DNA of 46,526 nucleotides, taken from assembly GCA_947476045.1 (NCBI GenBank), contig CANJNZ010000032.1:1-46526 (forward strand). The letters are read 5' to 3'. Shown piece after piece: positions 18,224 through 29,839 of the stretch. A program made the position numbers and the translations under genes. This DNA comes from Chthoniobacteraceae bacterium (lineage in GTDB: Bacteria > Verrucomicrobiota > Verrucomicrobiia > Chthoniobacterales > Chthoniobacteraceae). How positions within the stretch are numbered: the first letter of the stretch is position 1; every line of letters begins with the position of its first letter. The notes beneath the pieces were generated by a model. It did not search any database. It was not told the DNA's origin and worked only from the letters and a program-made list of their open reading frames with translations.

Positions 18224-19321
18224 TTACGAGCGCTTCCTCGGCACACGTTCCGGTTCGTTGAGCAGTATTTTTTCGCCTTCGGACAAGCCCTGTAAAATCT
18301 GCGCGTGCTCCGTGTTGGAGACGCCGACTTTCACTGCGCGCCTCTCGGTCTTTTCTCCCGCGAGGACATAGACGACGCGCGAATTTCCTTCGCCGCGAAA
18401 CACGGCGCCAATTGGAACTGCGACGACATCAGCGGCCCTGGCGATGGGGATGTTCATCTGCACCGTCATGCCGGGGCGCAGGCGCGAGCTGGGTTTGTCG
18501 ATGAGCGCCTGAACGGTGAAGCCCTTCACGTTGTTTTTCAACGTGGCGACCGGCGCGATGAAAAATATCTCCGCGTCCATCTCCTCGTCCTTGATGGATT
18601 CGGCGCTGAGTTTCACGTCCTGCTTGAGGGCGAGTTTTCCTACGTCGGCTTGATTTATATGAGTTTCTACGAGCAATCTGGAGAGGTTGGCTATGGTCAT
18701 CAGTGTGGTGCCGTTGTTCACGCTCGCTGCGGGGATGACGACCTGCCCCTCGACGACCGGCACGGTGAGCACAGTGCCGTTTCCAGGTGCGATGACTTTT
18801 GTTTTCGAGAGCTTGTCCTCCACGATTTGCTTCTTTCGCTCCGCCCGTGCGAGTGCGTTTTGCGCGATGAGGAATTCAGACTCCAAATTATCAAACGCTT
18901 CCTTGCTCAGGAGTTTTTGCCCAAAGAGATCCTTGGCCCGCTCAAAGTTCTTTTGAGCTTTGTCCATGGATAACTTCATCCCTTCGATTTCCGTCACCGC
19001 GCTGTCCTGCTCGGTGAGGATGTCGCGGTCATCAATCTGCACGAGCACCTCCCCGGCCTTCACCTGCACGCCGGGGATCACATTGAGTTTCAAAATGCGC
19101 CCGCCCACTTCGGGTTTCACGTCGAGCTGCGAGGCCGGCTGCACATCGCCGCTGACCAAAACGGAGGATTCGATATCATGTTTCTCCACAACAGCAGTCG
19201 TGGTGCTCGTTGCCGGTGTAGCAGTTTCTTTGGCCGCAAAATCGAACCAGCGCTGGCTGTTTGCATACCAGCCCCCCGCGCCAAGAGCAGCGATAAAAAG
19301 CAGTTGTAAAAGTTTCTTCAT
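18224..19321 (-). CDS. MacA/HlyD-type periplasmic adaptor protein
   Basis: 365 residues with an N-terminal membrane anchor (about 5-21). A split lipoyl/barrel-sandwich region begins with LDVKPEVGGRILKLNVIPGVQVKAGEVLVQIDD and is completed near TKVIAPGNGTV. Between the halves is an alpha-helical hairpin (about 100-170), followed by a beta-barrel and membrane-proximal domain. This is the RND/ABC membrane-fusion family that links an inner-membrane pump to an outer-membrane channel. It is first in a minus-strand operon with the ATPase and permease. No TolC-like outer-membrane gene is in the window, so the channel must be encoded elsewhere. Confidence 0.92.
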   Translation of the reverse strand: MKKLLQLLFIAALGAGGWYANSQRWFDFAAKETATPATSTTTAVVEKHDIESSVLVSGDVQPASQLDVKPEVGGRILKLNVIPGVQVKAGEVLVQIDDRDILTEQDSAVTEIEGMKLSMDKAQKNFERAKDLFGQKLLSKEAFDNLESEFLIAQNALARAERKKQIVEDKLSKTKVIAPGNGTVLTVPVVEGQVVIPAASVNNGTTLMTIANLSRLLVETHINQADVGKLALKQDVKLSAESIKDEEMDAEIFFIAPVATLKNNVKGFTVQALIDKPSSRLRPGMTVQMNIPIARAADVVAVPIGAVFRGEGNSRVVYVLAGEKTERRAVKVGVSNTEHAQILQGLSEGEKILLNEPERVPRKRS

Positions 19322-19421
19322 GTAAAAGTGAAAGGTCTGTCTTTATACAGCGCCCATCAATCTAGAGTGCCTTGTATTATTTTCCACCCTAGACAATCCA
19401 ACGCACGCTTGCTGTTTAGCG

Positions 19422-19450
19422 GAAAAATGCGCCTTTCTAAAAGGAAGGCG
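19422..19450 (-). terminator. Rho-independent terminator of the parA gene
   Basis: On the minus strand, 28 bases after the parA stop, an 8-bp stem (19443-19450 with 19430-19437, including one G-T pair) with a 5-base loop is followed by a T-tract (complement of 19423-19427). It separates parA from the exporter operon. Confidence 0.8.
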
Positions 19451-19478
19451 GGCCCGGCCTGCGATATGCGCAAAGGCG

Positions 19479-20255
19479 TTAGACTGCGACGGGTGTTTCG
19501 CGGGTGAGAAATTCCTTTGCGAGTGCGCGGTAGGCGGCGGCTCCCAGGCCGCTGGATTCGTAGGCGATGATGGGCTGGCCGTGGCTGGGGGCTTCGGCGA
19601 GGCGGATGGTGCGGGGGATGACGCTTTTAAAGATTACTTCGCCGTAGTGTTTCTGGATTTCGGCGATGACCTGGTTTGCGTGATTGGTGCGGAGATACAT
19701 CGTCATCACGATTCCGCAGAGTTGGAGGTCGGGGTTTGCGCCAGCGTCACGGAGCTGCTCGCAGATGCCGATGATTTTGGCGAGACCCTCCATCGAGTAA
19801 TACTCGCATTGGAGCGGAACTAGCACCTCGTCGGCGGCGCTCAGTGCATTCGTCATCAGCACGCCGAGCGAAGGCGGGCAGTCGAGGAAGATGTAGTCAA
19901 ACGCAGCCTCGGCGCGGAGCGGCTCAAATGCCTTGCGAAGTCGCGTGAGGTGGTCGCCGAGGCGGATGAGTTCCACTTCGACGCCGGCGAGATCGAGGTT
20001 CGCGGGGATGATGAAAAGATTCTCGCGCGTCGTGGGGAGAATCATATCGGCGAGATTAGCTTCACCGAGCATCGGGCCATAGGCGCTCACGTTTTCGACA
20101 GGCTCGATGCCGAGTCCGCTGGTCGCGTTTGCTTGAGGGTCGAGATCCACAAGCAGCACCTTTTTTCCCAGCTCTGCGATGCAGGTGCTGAGGTTCATCG
20201 AAGTCGTCGTCTTGCCGACTCCGCCTTTTTGGTTCGCCACGGCGATGATTTTCAT
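19479..20255 (-). CDS. ParA/Soj-family ATPase
   Basis: 258 residues. The deviant Walker A motif KGGVGKTT (10-17) with the signature lysine K10, the DLDPQANAT motif (37-45) and FDYIFLDCPPSLG identify a ParA/Soj-type ATPase, which in the family drives chromosome or plasmid partition through DNA-bound dimers. The full length matches chromosomal Soj proteins. No parB lies directly downstream, where an exporter operon follows a terminator, and none upstream, where a divergent macroglobulin gene lies. It is therefore an orphan in this window, either a chromosomal Soj with ParB elsewhere or a positioning ATPase for another cargo. Confidence 0.9.
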   Translation of the reverse strand: MKIIAVANQKGGVGKTTTSMNLSTCIAELGKKVLLVDLDPQANATSGLGIEPVENVSAYGPMLGEANLADMILPTTRENLFIIPANLDLAGVEVELIRLGDHLTRLRKAFEPLRAEAAFDYIFLDCPPSLGVLMTNALSAADEVLVPLQCEYYSMEGLAKIIGICEQLRDAGANPDLQLCGIVMTMYLRTNHANQVIAEIQKHYGEVIFKSVIPRTIRLAEAPSHGQPIIAYESSGLGAAAYRALAKEFLTRETPVAV

Positions 20256-20617
20256 CCACGCGCTTTGTAGAAAGACGGGGCGGCGGCGGGAAGGCGGAAG
20301 TGTGAAATTCGCAAGCGGGCGAAAATGGCGCTGAGTTGATGGCTCAATTTAATACGGTAGAAGCAGGAAGCCATGAATCCAGGAAGGGGAATTCCTGCTT
20401 TCCTGGTTTCCTGCTTCAAATGAGCCGCAATCTGCACTGACATTTCTTTTACAAAACACTCACGCGGCTGTGACACGCCGGGGGGGGGATTTTGGCGAAG
20501 ATGCGTGCCCCGGGTGCGGCGGGATAACTGAAAATTGCAGTTCAATCTGCAGTGAGACGTGATTTCATCCTGCCGCTTCCTCATTCAACAAGACGCAATC
20601 ATCCAATCGAACTCCCT
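20256..20617. other. 362-bp divergent intergenic region between parA and the macroglobulin gene
   Basis: It should hold the promoters of both divergent genes, but I cannot place convincing -35/-10 pairs. It contains a long inverted repeat (20360-20417) and a G-run near 20480. Short open frames here have no recognisable product. Confidence 0.5.
20360..20417. repeat. 58-bp interrupted inverted repeat
   Basis: The outer arms GAAGCAGGAA (20360-20369) and TTCCTGCTTC (20408-20417) are perfect complements. Inside them CCAGGAA (20379-20385) pairs with TTCCTGG (20400-20406). No long T-run follows, so a simple terminator is unlikely. The look is that of a REP-type intergenic repeat or a regulator-binding palindrome. 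Confidence 0.6.
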
Positions 20618-23600
20618 ATGAAAATCCTGATCCATCTCGCGGCGACCGTTCTTCTTTTTCCGATCACGCTCTTCGCAGCAGGCGGGCGTGATGCGATGTG
20701 GAAGGAGGTCGAAGAGGCGGCAAACAAGGGCCTGCCGAAAACAGCCATCGAAAAACTCACGCCGATTGTGGACGCGGCGATGAAGGAAAAGGCGTGGCCC
20801 GAGGCGATCAAGGCGATCGCAACGCGCATCAACTACGAGGGCATGGTGCAGGGCGGGAAGCCGGAGGAAAAAATCTTCCGCATGGAGGCGGAGATGGCGA
20901 AAGCAACGAAGGAAATGTTGCCGGTGATGGAGGCGATTCTCGCCGACTGGTATTGGCAGTATTTTCAACAGAACCGCCACCGCTTCATGCAGCGCACGCA
21001 GACGGCGGCGGCACCGGGAAAGGACATCACGACTTGGGATCTGCCGCGACTGTTTGCGGAGATAGACAAGCATTTTACGAAGGCGCTCGCCGCAGATGCG
21101 GAGTTGAAGAAGATCGCGGTGGGGACTTTCGACGCGCTGCTGGAGAAGGGCACGGTGCCGGATGCGTATCGGCCCACGCTCTATGATTTCCTCGCGCACG
21201 AGGCGCTGGCTTTTTACGCATCGGGCGAGCAGGCGGCAGCGAAGGCGGAGGATGAATTTGAACTCGATGCGGACGGGCCGGTCTTTGGGACGACGGAGGA
21301 ATTTTTGAAGTGGGAAGCGAAGGGCGACTCGAACAAGGTGAAGGCGCTTCTGCTTTACCAATCGCTGCTGCGTTTCCATGCGGAGGATGCGGACAAGTCG
21401 GCGCTGCTCCACTGCGACCTTGAGCGGATTCGGTTCGGTAAAAATCATGCGGCAGGCGAGGAGAAAAGTGCGCGGCACAAGGCGGCGTTGAAGCGTTTCG
21501 CGGAGCAGTGGGCGGACCACGAACTGTCGGCGTGGGCGCGTGCGGAGTGGGCGCAGGTGCTCGTAGGAGAGGATGAATCGGCGGAGGCGCACAAGATTGC
21601 AAAACAGGGCGCGGGGGCTTTTCCCGCCAGTATCGGTGGAAGGCTCTGCTTCAATCTCATCCAGGAGATCGAGGCGAAGGCGTCGCAGGTGAGCATCGAG
21701 CGTGTGTGGAATGCGCCGCACAGCCCGATCTCGGTGCGCTATCGCAATGTTACGGAGATTCATTTCCGCGTCGTGGGAACGGAGTGGACGGAGCGTTTGA
21801 AACGGAACGGGAATTTTCAATGGCTCGAAGATAATGAGCGCAGGGCGCTGCTCGCTGCGAAGCCTGACAAAGCGTGGTCGGCGAAGTTGCCGCCGACGCC
21901 GGATTTCCGCGAGCGCGTGGAGGAAGTGGAGGTGCCGAAGGATTTGAAACCGGGGTTCTACTATCTCATCGCGAGCCACGATCCGGCATTTCGTGATGAA
22001 AACAACGTCGTCACTTTCACTGACTTTTTGGTGAGCGATCTCGCAATCGTGGTGCGCTCCGCACAGGGGGCCGGGAAAGCCGAGGGTTTTGTGTTGGATG
22101 CAAACTCCGGCCAGCCCGTCGAGGGTGCGGATGTGCAACTGTGGATATCGAGGGACAATGGTTCGTTCAGTCCCGGGCAGACGGTGAAGACGGATACGAA
22201 CGGGCTTTTTTCCGCGGAGGCCGCGCAAAATCGTTCGGTTCTCGCGTTGGTGTCATTCAAGAACCAGCGCCTGGCGACAAGTGACGGGTTTCAACTATGG
22301 CGCCAAAACAGGGGGCGTGACGTGCTGGCGCAGACGGTCTTTTTCACCGACCGCACTCTCTACCGTCCGGGGCAGACGATTCGATATAAGGGCATCTGCA
22401 TTTCCGCCGACCGCGACAATGACAACTACAAGGTGCTCGGCGGGCAGGCTGTGACGGTGGTTTTCAGCGATGCAAACGGAAAGGAAATCGCGAAGGCTGA
22501 GCACAAGACAAATGACTACGGATCGTTCAACGGCAGCTTCACCGCGCCGCGCGACCGGCTCATGGGGCAGATGATGATTCGCACGACGGGCGCGCCGCAT
22601 GGCATGGCGGGCGTGAGCGTGGAGGAATACAAGCGCCCGAAATTTCAAGTGGCGGTGGAAGCGCCAAAGTTGCCCGGCAAGCTGGGCGAGAAGGTAAGCG
22701 TCGAGGGCAAGGCAACGGCTTACACGGGCGCGGCCATCGGCGGTGCCAAGGTGCGCTACCGCGTGGTGCGACAGGTGCGGTTTCCGGATTGGTGGGGTCG
22801 CTGTTTCTGGTGGCGTCCGATGCCGTCGCAAGCTGCACAGGAAATCGCACACGGCACGACAGAGACGAAGGACGACGGGACTTTTGCCGTGGAGTTTCCA
22901 GCGAAGCCGGATCGCTCGGTTTTGGAAAAGGACGAGCCGACTTTTTCATTCACCGTCCACGCCGACGTGACAGACACGACCGGCGAGACGCGCACTGCAC
23001 AGCGCGGCGTGAACATCGGCTACACCGCACTGAAGGCATCGCTCTCAGCGGACGAATGGCAGACGACGACGAAGCCTGTGGACATTGCGATAGTCACCCA
23101 GACCAACGATGGCGAGGGGCAGGCGGCGGAGGGCGTGGTGAAAGTCCACCGGCTAAAGCAGCCCGAACAAGTCGTGCGTCCGAATCTCACCGAGCGCCGC
23201 AGCAGGCCGTGGCGTGGAGCAAAGCCGCTCGTGCCGAAGGAGCCGGAGCCTGATCCGGGCAATCCGAATTCGTGGGAATTGGGCGATGTCGCGGCGGAGG
23301 GCGCTTTCAAAACTGACGGCTCTGGCAAGGCGACGCTCCCATTCAAACTCGGCGTTGGGCCGTATCGCGCGATGCTCGAAACGAAGGATCGCTTCGGTAA
23401 GAAAGTCACCGCGCAGTTGCAGTTCAACGTGCTCAATCTCGACAACAAGCCGCTCGCCGTGCGCGTGCCGAACATCGTCGCTGCGCCGAAGTGGACGATG
23501 GAGCCTGGCGCGGAGTTCATGGCGCTGTGGGGCACGGGCTACGCGCAGGCGCGTGCTTTCATCGAGGTCGAGCATCGCGGGAAAATGCTGCAAAGTTTCT

Positions 23601-26600
23601 GGACGGAAAACGGACTGCCGCAGCAGCAGGTGAAACAGGCGGTGACCGAGGCGATGCGCGGCGGCTTCACGCTGCATGTCACGATGGTGCGGGAAAACCG
23701 CGCCTATCTCACTTCGCGACGCGTGGACGTGCCGTGGAGCAACAAGCAACTCACGGTGAAGTGGGAGCATTTCACATCGAAGCTGGAGCCTGCGCAGAAG
23801 GAGACATGGACCACTGTCGTCACCGGGCCGGATGCGAAGAAGGCCGTCGCGGAGATGGTGTGCGCTCTCTACGACCAGTCGCTCGACGCATTCAAGCCGC
23901 ACAACTGGCAGCAGGCTTTCAATGTATTCCGGCAGGATTACTCACGGATGGGCATGCAGTTTCAAAATGTGCTGAAGCCGCTCAATCATCTGCACGGGCA
24001 GTGGATGTATGAGACAAAGGATACATCGTTTTCCTACCGCAGATTTCCGAATGCGATTGTTGGAGGCAACTGGGGCTATGATGACGGAATTCCGGGACTC
24101 ATGATGGGCAGAGCCGGAGGAGGAAGAGCGATGCCGATGGCCGCAATGTCAGCCGCGCCGATGCCGAAACAGGAAATGGAAGGAAATGCAGTGACGCAAG
24201 AAGCCGCAGGTTTCGCAGCAGACGCTCCAGCCGGGCCGCCTGCCGATTATGCGAGAAAAAAGAATGGGGGCGATGCGGGCGCTCCTGCTCCTGCTCCCGT
24301 GCCACCGCCAGCGATTGACCTCGGCACCGTCACTGCGCGGAAAAACTTGAACGAAACCGCGTTCTTTTTTCCGCAACTCATCGCGCGGGAGGATGGCTCG
24401 GTGGCGATGGAGTTCACGATGCCCGAGGCGCTGACGACTTGGCGTTTCATGGGCTTCGCGCACGACCGCGATCTGCTCTCGGGCTACATCGAGGACAAGG
24501 TTGTCACGGCGAAGGACATTATGGTGCAGCCGAATCCGCCGCGCTTCTTGCGCGAGGGCGACGTGCTGGAATTTACCGTGAAAGTCTCGAACCAATCCGC
24601 CACGCGACAAGCGGGCAAGGTGCGCCTCACGCTTGCGAACGCACGCACGGGCAAGACAGTGGATGCCGACTTTGCGAACGCCGTGACGGATCAGGAGTTC
24701 GATTTGCCTTCGCACGAATCGCGCAGTTTTTCGTGGAAGCTCAAGGTGCCCGACGGCGCGGAGCCGCTCAGCTACAAGGCCGTCGGCTCGACGGAAAAAC
24801 TTTCCGACGGCGAGGAGGACCTGCTGCCCGTGCTCTCTCGCCGCACGCTCGTGACGGAGTCGCTGCCGCTGCCGATTCGGGGCGCGCAGACGAAGAAGTT
24901 CGAGTTCACGAAACTCATCGAGTCGGGAAAATCCGACACGTTGAAATCGCAGAGTCTCACGGTGCAGATGGTGTCGAACCCTTCGTGGTATGCGGTGATG
25001 GCGCTGCCGTATCTCATGGAGTTCCCGCACGAGTGCAGCGAGCAGACGTTCAACCGCCTCTATGCAAATGCACTCGCGCGCCACATCTCGGCGTCTGATC
25101 CGAAAATCCGCGCGGTGTTTGATCAATGGAAGGGCACGCCCGCGCTCGACAGCCCGCTGGAGAAAAATCAGGACATTAAGTCCGTGCTGCTCGACGAAAC
25201 GCCGTGGGTGCAGCAGGCGAAATCCGAGAGCCAGGCGCGGCGGAATGTCGGAATCCTTTTCGACGACAACCGCCTCAACGACGAAACCGCGCGCCTGTTG
25301 CGCAAGCTCGCGGAGATGCAGCTCGGCGATGGTGCGTGGCCGTGGTTCCCCGGTGATCGAGGGGACGACTACATCACGCTCTACATCACCACGGGCTTCG
25401 GGCGGCTGCGGCATCTCGGCGTGAAAATTGACACGGCCCCGGCAATCAAATCACTCGCACGGCTCGATGGATGGATCGACCGCATCTACCGCGACATCCC
25501 GGTGAATCAACGCGACGGCAATCACCTCAACCCCACGATTGCGTTCTATCTCTACGGACGCAGTTTTTTCCTCGCGGAAAAACCCATCGCGCCCGCGCAC
25601 AAGGAGGCTGTGGATTATTTCCTCGCGCAGGCGCGCAAGCACTGGCTCGCGCTCGGCGACCGCCAGCCGCAGGGCCATCTCGCCATCGCGCTGAAACGCT
25701 TTGGCGACAAGGACGCCGCCGTGGGAATCATGAAGTCGCTGAACGAGCGCTCGGTGAGCAACGAGGAGATGGGGATGTTCTGGCGCGACACGGAGCACTC
25801 GTGGTCGTGGTTCCGCGCGCCCATCGAGACGCAGGCGCTGATGATTGAGGCGTTCGACGAAGTGATGAACGACGCAAAGGCCGTCGAGGACTGCAAAGTG
25901 TGGCTCTTAAAACAAAAGCAAACGCAGGATTGGAAGACGACTAAGGCGACCGCAGACGCCATCTACGCACTGCTGCTGCGCGGCGACAATCTGCTCGCAT
26001 CGGACGCGCTCGTGGAAGTATCGCTCGCCGGCACCGCCATCAAGCCGGAGAAAGTCGAGGCTGGCACCGGCTTTTACGAAGAGCGATTCGCGCGCGGCGA
26101 AGTGAAGCCGGAGCAGGGGCACATCACTTTGAAGAAAACCGACAAGGGCGTTTCGTGGGGGAGCGTCCACTGGCAGTATCTCGAAGACATGGCAAAGGTC
26201 ACCGCCTACGACGGCACGCCGCTCAAACTGACGAAGGCGCTTTTCATCAAACAACTCACGAAGAAAGGCCCGGTGCTCGAAGCGGTGAAGGGCGCGGTGA
26301 AAGTCGGCGACGAACTCGTCGTCCGCATCACCCTGCACACCGACCGCGACATGGAATACGTGCATTTGAAAGATCACCGTGGCAGCGGCACCGAGCCGGT
26401 GAACGTGCTCTCGCAATTCAAATTCCAGGACGGACTCGGCTACTACGAGAGCACCCGCGACACCGCGAGCCACTTCTTCATCTCGTATCTACCAAAGGGA
26501 AACTACGTCTTTGAATACACCACGCGCGTCGTGCATCGCGGCCGCTACCAGACGGGCTTCGCGAGCATCGAGTGTATGTATGCGCCGGAATTTGGCGGGC

Positions 26601-26632
26601 ACTCGGAAAGCTTGTGGGTGGAGGCAGAGTAG
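20618..26632 (+). CDS. alpha-2-macroglobulin family protein with thioester (2004 aa)
   Basis: The ATG at 20618 gives a clean signal peptide (MKILIHLAATVLLFPITLFA); a longer reading from 20552 would bury it. Domains in order: helical, TPR-like N-terminal region (about 22-370); MG-type beta domains including an MG2 segment (FFTDRTLYRPGQTIRYKG, about 575); a Met/Ala/Gly/Pro-rich linker (about 1160-1233); the A2M core (about 1245-1330, with EFTMPEALTTWRFMGFAHD); the thioester motif CSEQ with Cys1473 in an alpha/alpha toroid; and a C-terminal receptor-like domain ending near ECMYAPEFGGHSESLW. Such proteins trap attacking proteases covalently after bait cleavage. No lipobox cysteine follows the signal peptide, so it is predicted periplasmic or released, unlike E. 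coli YfhM. The usual partner pbpC is not adjacent. A YdjM-like gene follows after 48 bp. Confidence 0.92.
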   Translation: MKILIHLAATVLLFPITLFAAGGRDAMWKEVEEAANKGLPKTAIEKLTPIVDAAMKEKAWPEAIKAIATRINYEGMVQGGKPEEKIFRMEAEMAKATKEMLPVMEAILADWYWQYFQQNRHRFMQRTQTAAAPGKDITTWDLPRLFAEIDKHFTKALAADAELKKIAVGTFDALLEKGTVPDAYRPTLYDFLAHEALAFYASGEQAAAKAEDEFELDADGPVFGTTEEFLKWEAKGDSNKVKALLLYQSLLRFHAEDADKSALLHCDLERIRFGKNHAAGEEKSARHKAALKRFAEQWADHELSAWARAEWAQVLVGEDESAEAHKIAKQGAGAFPASIGGRLCFNLIQEIEAKASQVSIERVWNAPHSPISVRYRNVTEIHFRVVGTEWTERLKRNGNFQWLEDNERRALLAAKPDKAWSAKLPPTPDFRERVEEVEVPKDLKPGFYYLIASHDPAFRDENNVVTFTDFLVSDLAIVVRSAQGAGKAEGFVLDANSGQPVEGADVQLWISRDNGSFSPGQTVKTDTNGLFSAEAAQNRSVLALVSFKNQRLATSDGFQLWRQNRGRDVLAQTVFFTDRTLYRPGQTIRYKGICISADRDNDNYKVLGGQAVTVVFSDANGKEIAKAEHKTNDYGSFNGSFTAPRDRLMGQMMIRTTGAPHGMAGVSVEEYKRPKFQVAVEAPKLPGKLGEKVSVEGKATAYTGAAIGGAKVRYRVVRQVRFPDWWGRCFWWRPMPSQAAQEIAHGTTETKDDGTFAVEFPAKPDRSVLEKDEPTFSFTVHADVTDTTGETRTAQRGVNIGYTALKASLSADEWQTTTKPVDIAIVTQTNDGEGQAAEGVVKVHRLKQPEQVVRPNLTERRSRPWRGAKPLVPKEPEPDPGNPNSWELGDVAAEGAFKTDGSGKATLPFKLGVGPYRAMLETKDRFGKKVTAQLQFNVLNLDNKPLAVRVPNIVAAPKWTMEPGAEFMALWGTGYAQARAFIEVEHRGKMLQSFWTENGLPQQQVKQAVTEAMRGGFTLHVTMVRENRAYLTSRRVDVPWSNKQLTVKWEHFTSKLEPAQKETWTTVVTGPDAKKAVAEMVCALYDQSLDAFKPHNWQQAFNVFRQDYSRMGMQFQNVLKPLNHLHGQWMYETKDTSFSYRRFPNAIVGGNWGYDDGIPGLMMGRAGGGRAMPMAAMSAAPMPKQEMEGNAVTQEAAGFAADAPAGPPADYARKKNGGDAGAPAPAPVPPPAIDLGTVTARKNLNETAFFFPQLIAREDGSVAMEFTMPEALTTWRFMGFAHDRDLLSGYIEDKVVTAKDIMVQPNPPRFLREGDVLEFTVKVSNQSATRQAGKVRLTLANARTGKTVDADFANAVTDQEFDLPSHESRSFSWKLKVPDGAEPLSYKAVGSTEKLSDGEEDLLPVLSRRTLVTESLPLPIRGAQTKKFEFTKLIESGKSDTLKSQSLTVQMVSNPSWYAVMALPYLMEFPHECSEQTFNRLYANALARHISASDPKIRAVFDQWKGTPALDSPLEKNQDIKSVLLDETPWVQQAKSESQARRNVGILFDDNRLNDETARLLRKLAEMQLGDGAWPWFPGDRGDDYITLYITTGFGRLRHLGVKIDTAPAIKSLARLDGWIDRIYRDIPVNQRDGNHLNPTIAFYLYGRSFFLAEKPIAPAHKEAVDYFLAQARKHWLALGDRQPQGHLAIALKRFGDKDAAVGIMKSLNERSVSNEEMGMFWRDTEHSWSWFRAPIETQALMIEAFDEVMNDAKAVEDCKVWLLKQKQTQDWKTTKATADAIYALLLRGDNLLASDALVEVSLAGTAIKPEKVEAGTGFYEERFARGEVKPEQGHITLKKTDKGVSWGSVHWQYLEDMAKVTAYDGTPLKLTKALFIKQLTKKGPVLEAVKGAVKVGDELVVRITLHTDRDMEYVHLKDHRGSGTEPVNVLSQFKFQDGLGYYESTRDTASHFFISYLPKGNYVFEYTTRVVHRGRYQTGFASIECMYAPEFGGHSESLWVEAE

Positions 26633-26680
26633 GGGAGTAAGCTCTCGCTTCGCCGTTGCGGGCTCTGCTAGTGGAGCAGC

Positions 26681-27241
26681 GTGGCTACGATCCTCACACA
26701 TCCCGCTGTTCCGCTGACTGTCAGCGTCGTGCTCGGGCGCGGGATAATACCATCGCGCCTGCTGGAGTTCGGAGTGCTCTGCGCGATTCTGCCGGATGTG
26801 GATGTGGCGATGTTCAAACTGGGCGTTCCTTACGAATCCATCTTCGGCCATCGCGGTTTTACGCACTCGATCCTTTTCGCGCTGCTGATCGCGATGGCAT
26901 TCCGCTACGGATCGAAAATCGGACGCGAACGTCCGTGGACGACTTTTCTTTTTCTCCTCTTCGCCACCATCTCGCACGGCCTGCTGGATGCGCTGACGAA
27001 CGGCGGGCTCGGCGTCGGGTTCTTCGCTCCATTTTCCGGCCAGCGCTATTTCTTCCCCGCGCAGTGGATCGAAGTCTCTCCCATTGGTGCCGGATTTTTC
27101 TCAGCGCGCGGCATGGCTGTGCTGAGATCGGAGCTACTTGCCGTGTGGCTCCCGTGTGTGTTCGTGGCTTTGCTGGGGATAGCACTGCGCGTGAATGCCA
27201 AGAACGTGCGTGGAAAAAGTGTGAATGATAGTGAGAAGTGA
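26681..27241 (+). CDS. YdjM-type membrane-bound metal-dependent hydrolase family protein
   Basis: 186 residues starting at a GTG with a GTGGAG ribosome-binding candidate five bases upstream. The N-terminal THPAVPLTV, the ILPDVD motif and the GHRGFTHSILFA motif with spaced His and Asp residues are typical of the YdjM/DUF457 integral-membrane family, annotated as metal-dependent hydrolases. At least three hydrophobic helices are visible (SILFALLIAMAF, FLFLLFATISHGLLDAL, LLAVWLPCVFVALLGIAL). Substrate unknown. It lies 48 bp after the macroglobulin gene on the same strand and may be co-transcribed with it. Confidence 0.85.
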   Translation: MATILTHPAVPLTVSVVLGRGIIPSRLLEFGVLCAILPDVDVAMFKLGVPYESIFGHRGFTHSILFALLIAMAFRYGSKIGRERPWTTFLFLLFATISHGLLDALTNGGLGVGFFAPFSGQRYFFPAQWIEVSPIGAGFFSARGMAVLRSELLAVWLPCVFVALLGIALRVNAKNVRGKSVNDSEK

Positions 27242-27269
27242 TAGACTCGCTGTCTGTGCTGTGGGGAAG

Positions 27270-27351
27270 TGCCGAGGAGGGGACTCGAACCCCTACTCCT
27301 TGCGGAACCAGATCCTAAGTCTGGCGCGTCTGCCAATTTCGCCACCTCGGC
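27270..27351 (-). tRNA. tRNA-Leu (anticodon UAG)
   Basis: The minus strand folds as a class II tRNA. Acceptor GCCGAGG pairs with CCTCGGC, the discriminator is A (complement of 27270), the anticodon stem-loop is CCAGA-CTTAGGA-TCTGG with anticodon UAG (complement of 27315-27317), and there is a long variable arm and a T-arm GGGGTTCGAGTCCCC. No CCA is encoded after the discriminator, so the 3' end must be added by tRNA nucleotidyltransferase. Confidence 0.97.
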
Positions 27352-27520
27352 GCAGTGGCACGCAACTTCATGGAAAACTTACTGCGTGTCGAGCGTGTTG
27401 AGTTACAGCCGGGAGAAATGCCTTTTTGGACGAGGAGCCGTAAAGTTCTCGTATTGCAAGCGGGCCGCGCTCAACTGACTTATTCAAGGTCACGCCGATT
27501 GGCGAAAATGGAGAAACATT

Positions 27521-29818
<2,298 letters not shown>

Positions 29819-29839
29819 GCGCGCCTCGTTCGTTGAAGC

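Noticed and set aside
20252-20584. Minus-strand frame of 110 codons between parA and the macroglobulin gene
   Set aside because: It spans the palindrome and the G-run, shows no family pattern, and its end overlaps the start of parA.
20585-22228. Antisense open frame of 547 codons in the macroglobulin gene
   Set aside because: The product is Arg/Leu/His-rich, typical of antisense readings in GC-rich genes, and the sense strand has a proven family.
24149-25414. Antisense open frame of 421 codons over the thioester region
   Set aside because: Same reason; no domain visible and extreme Arg content.
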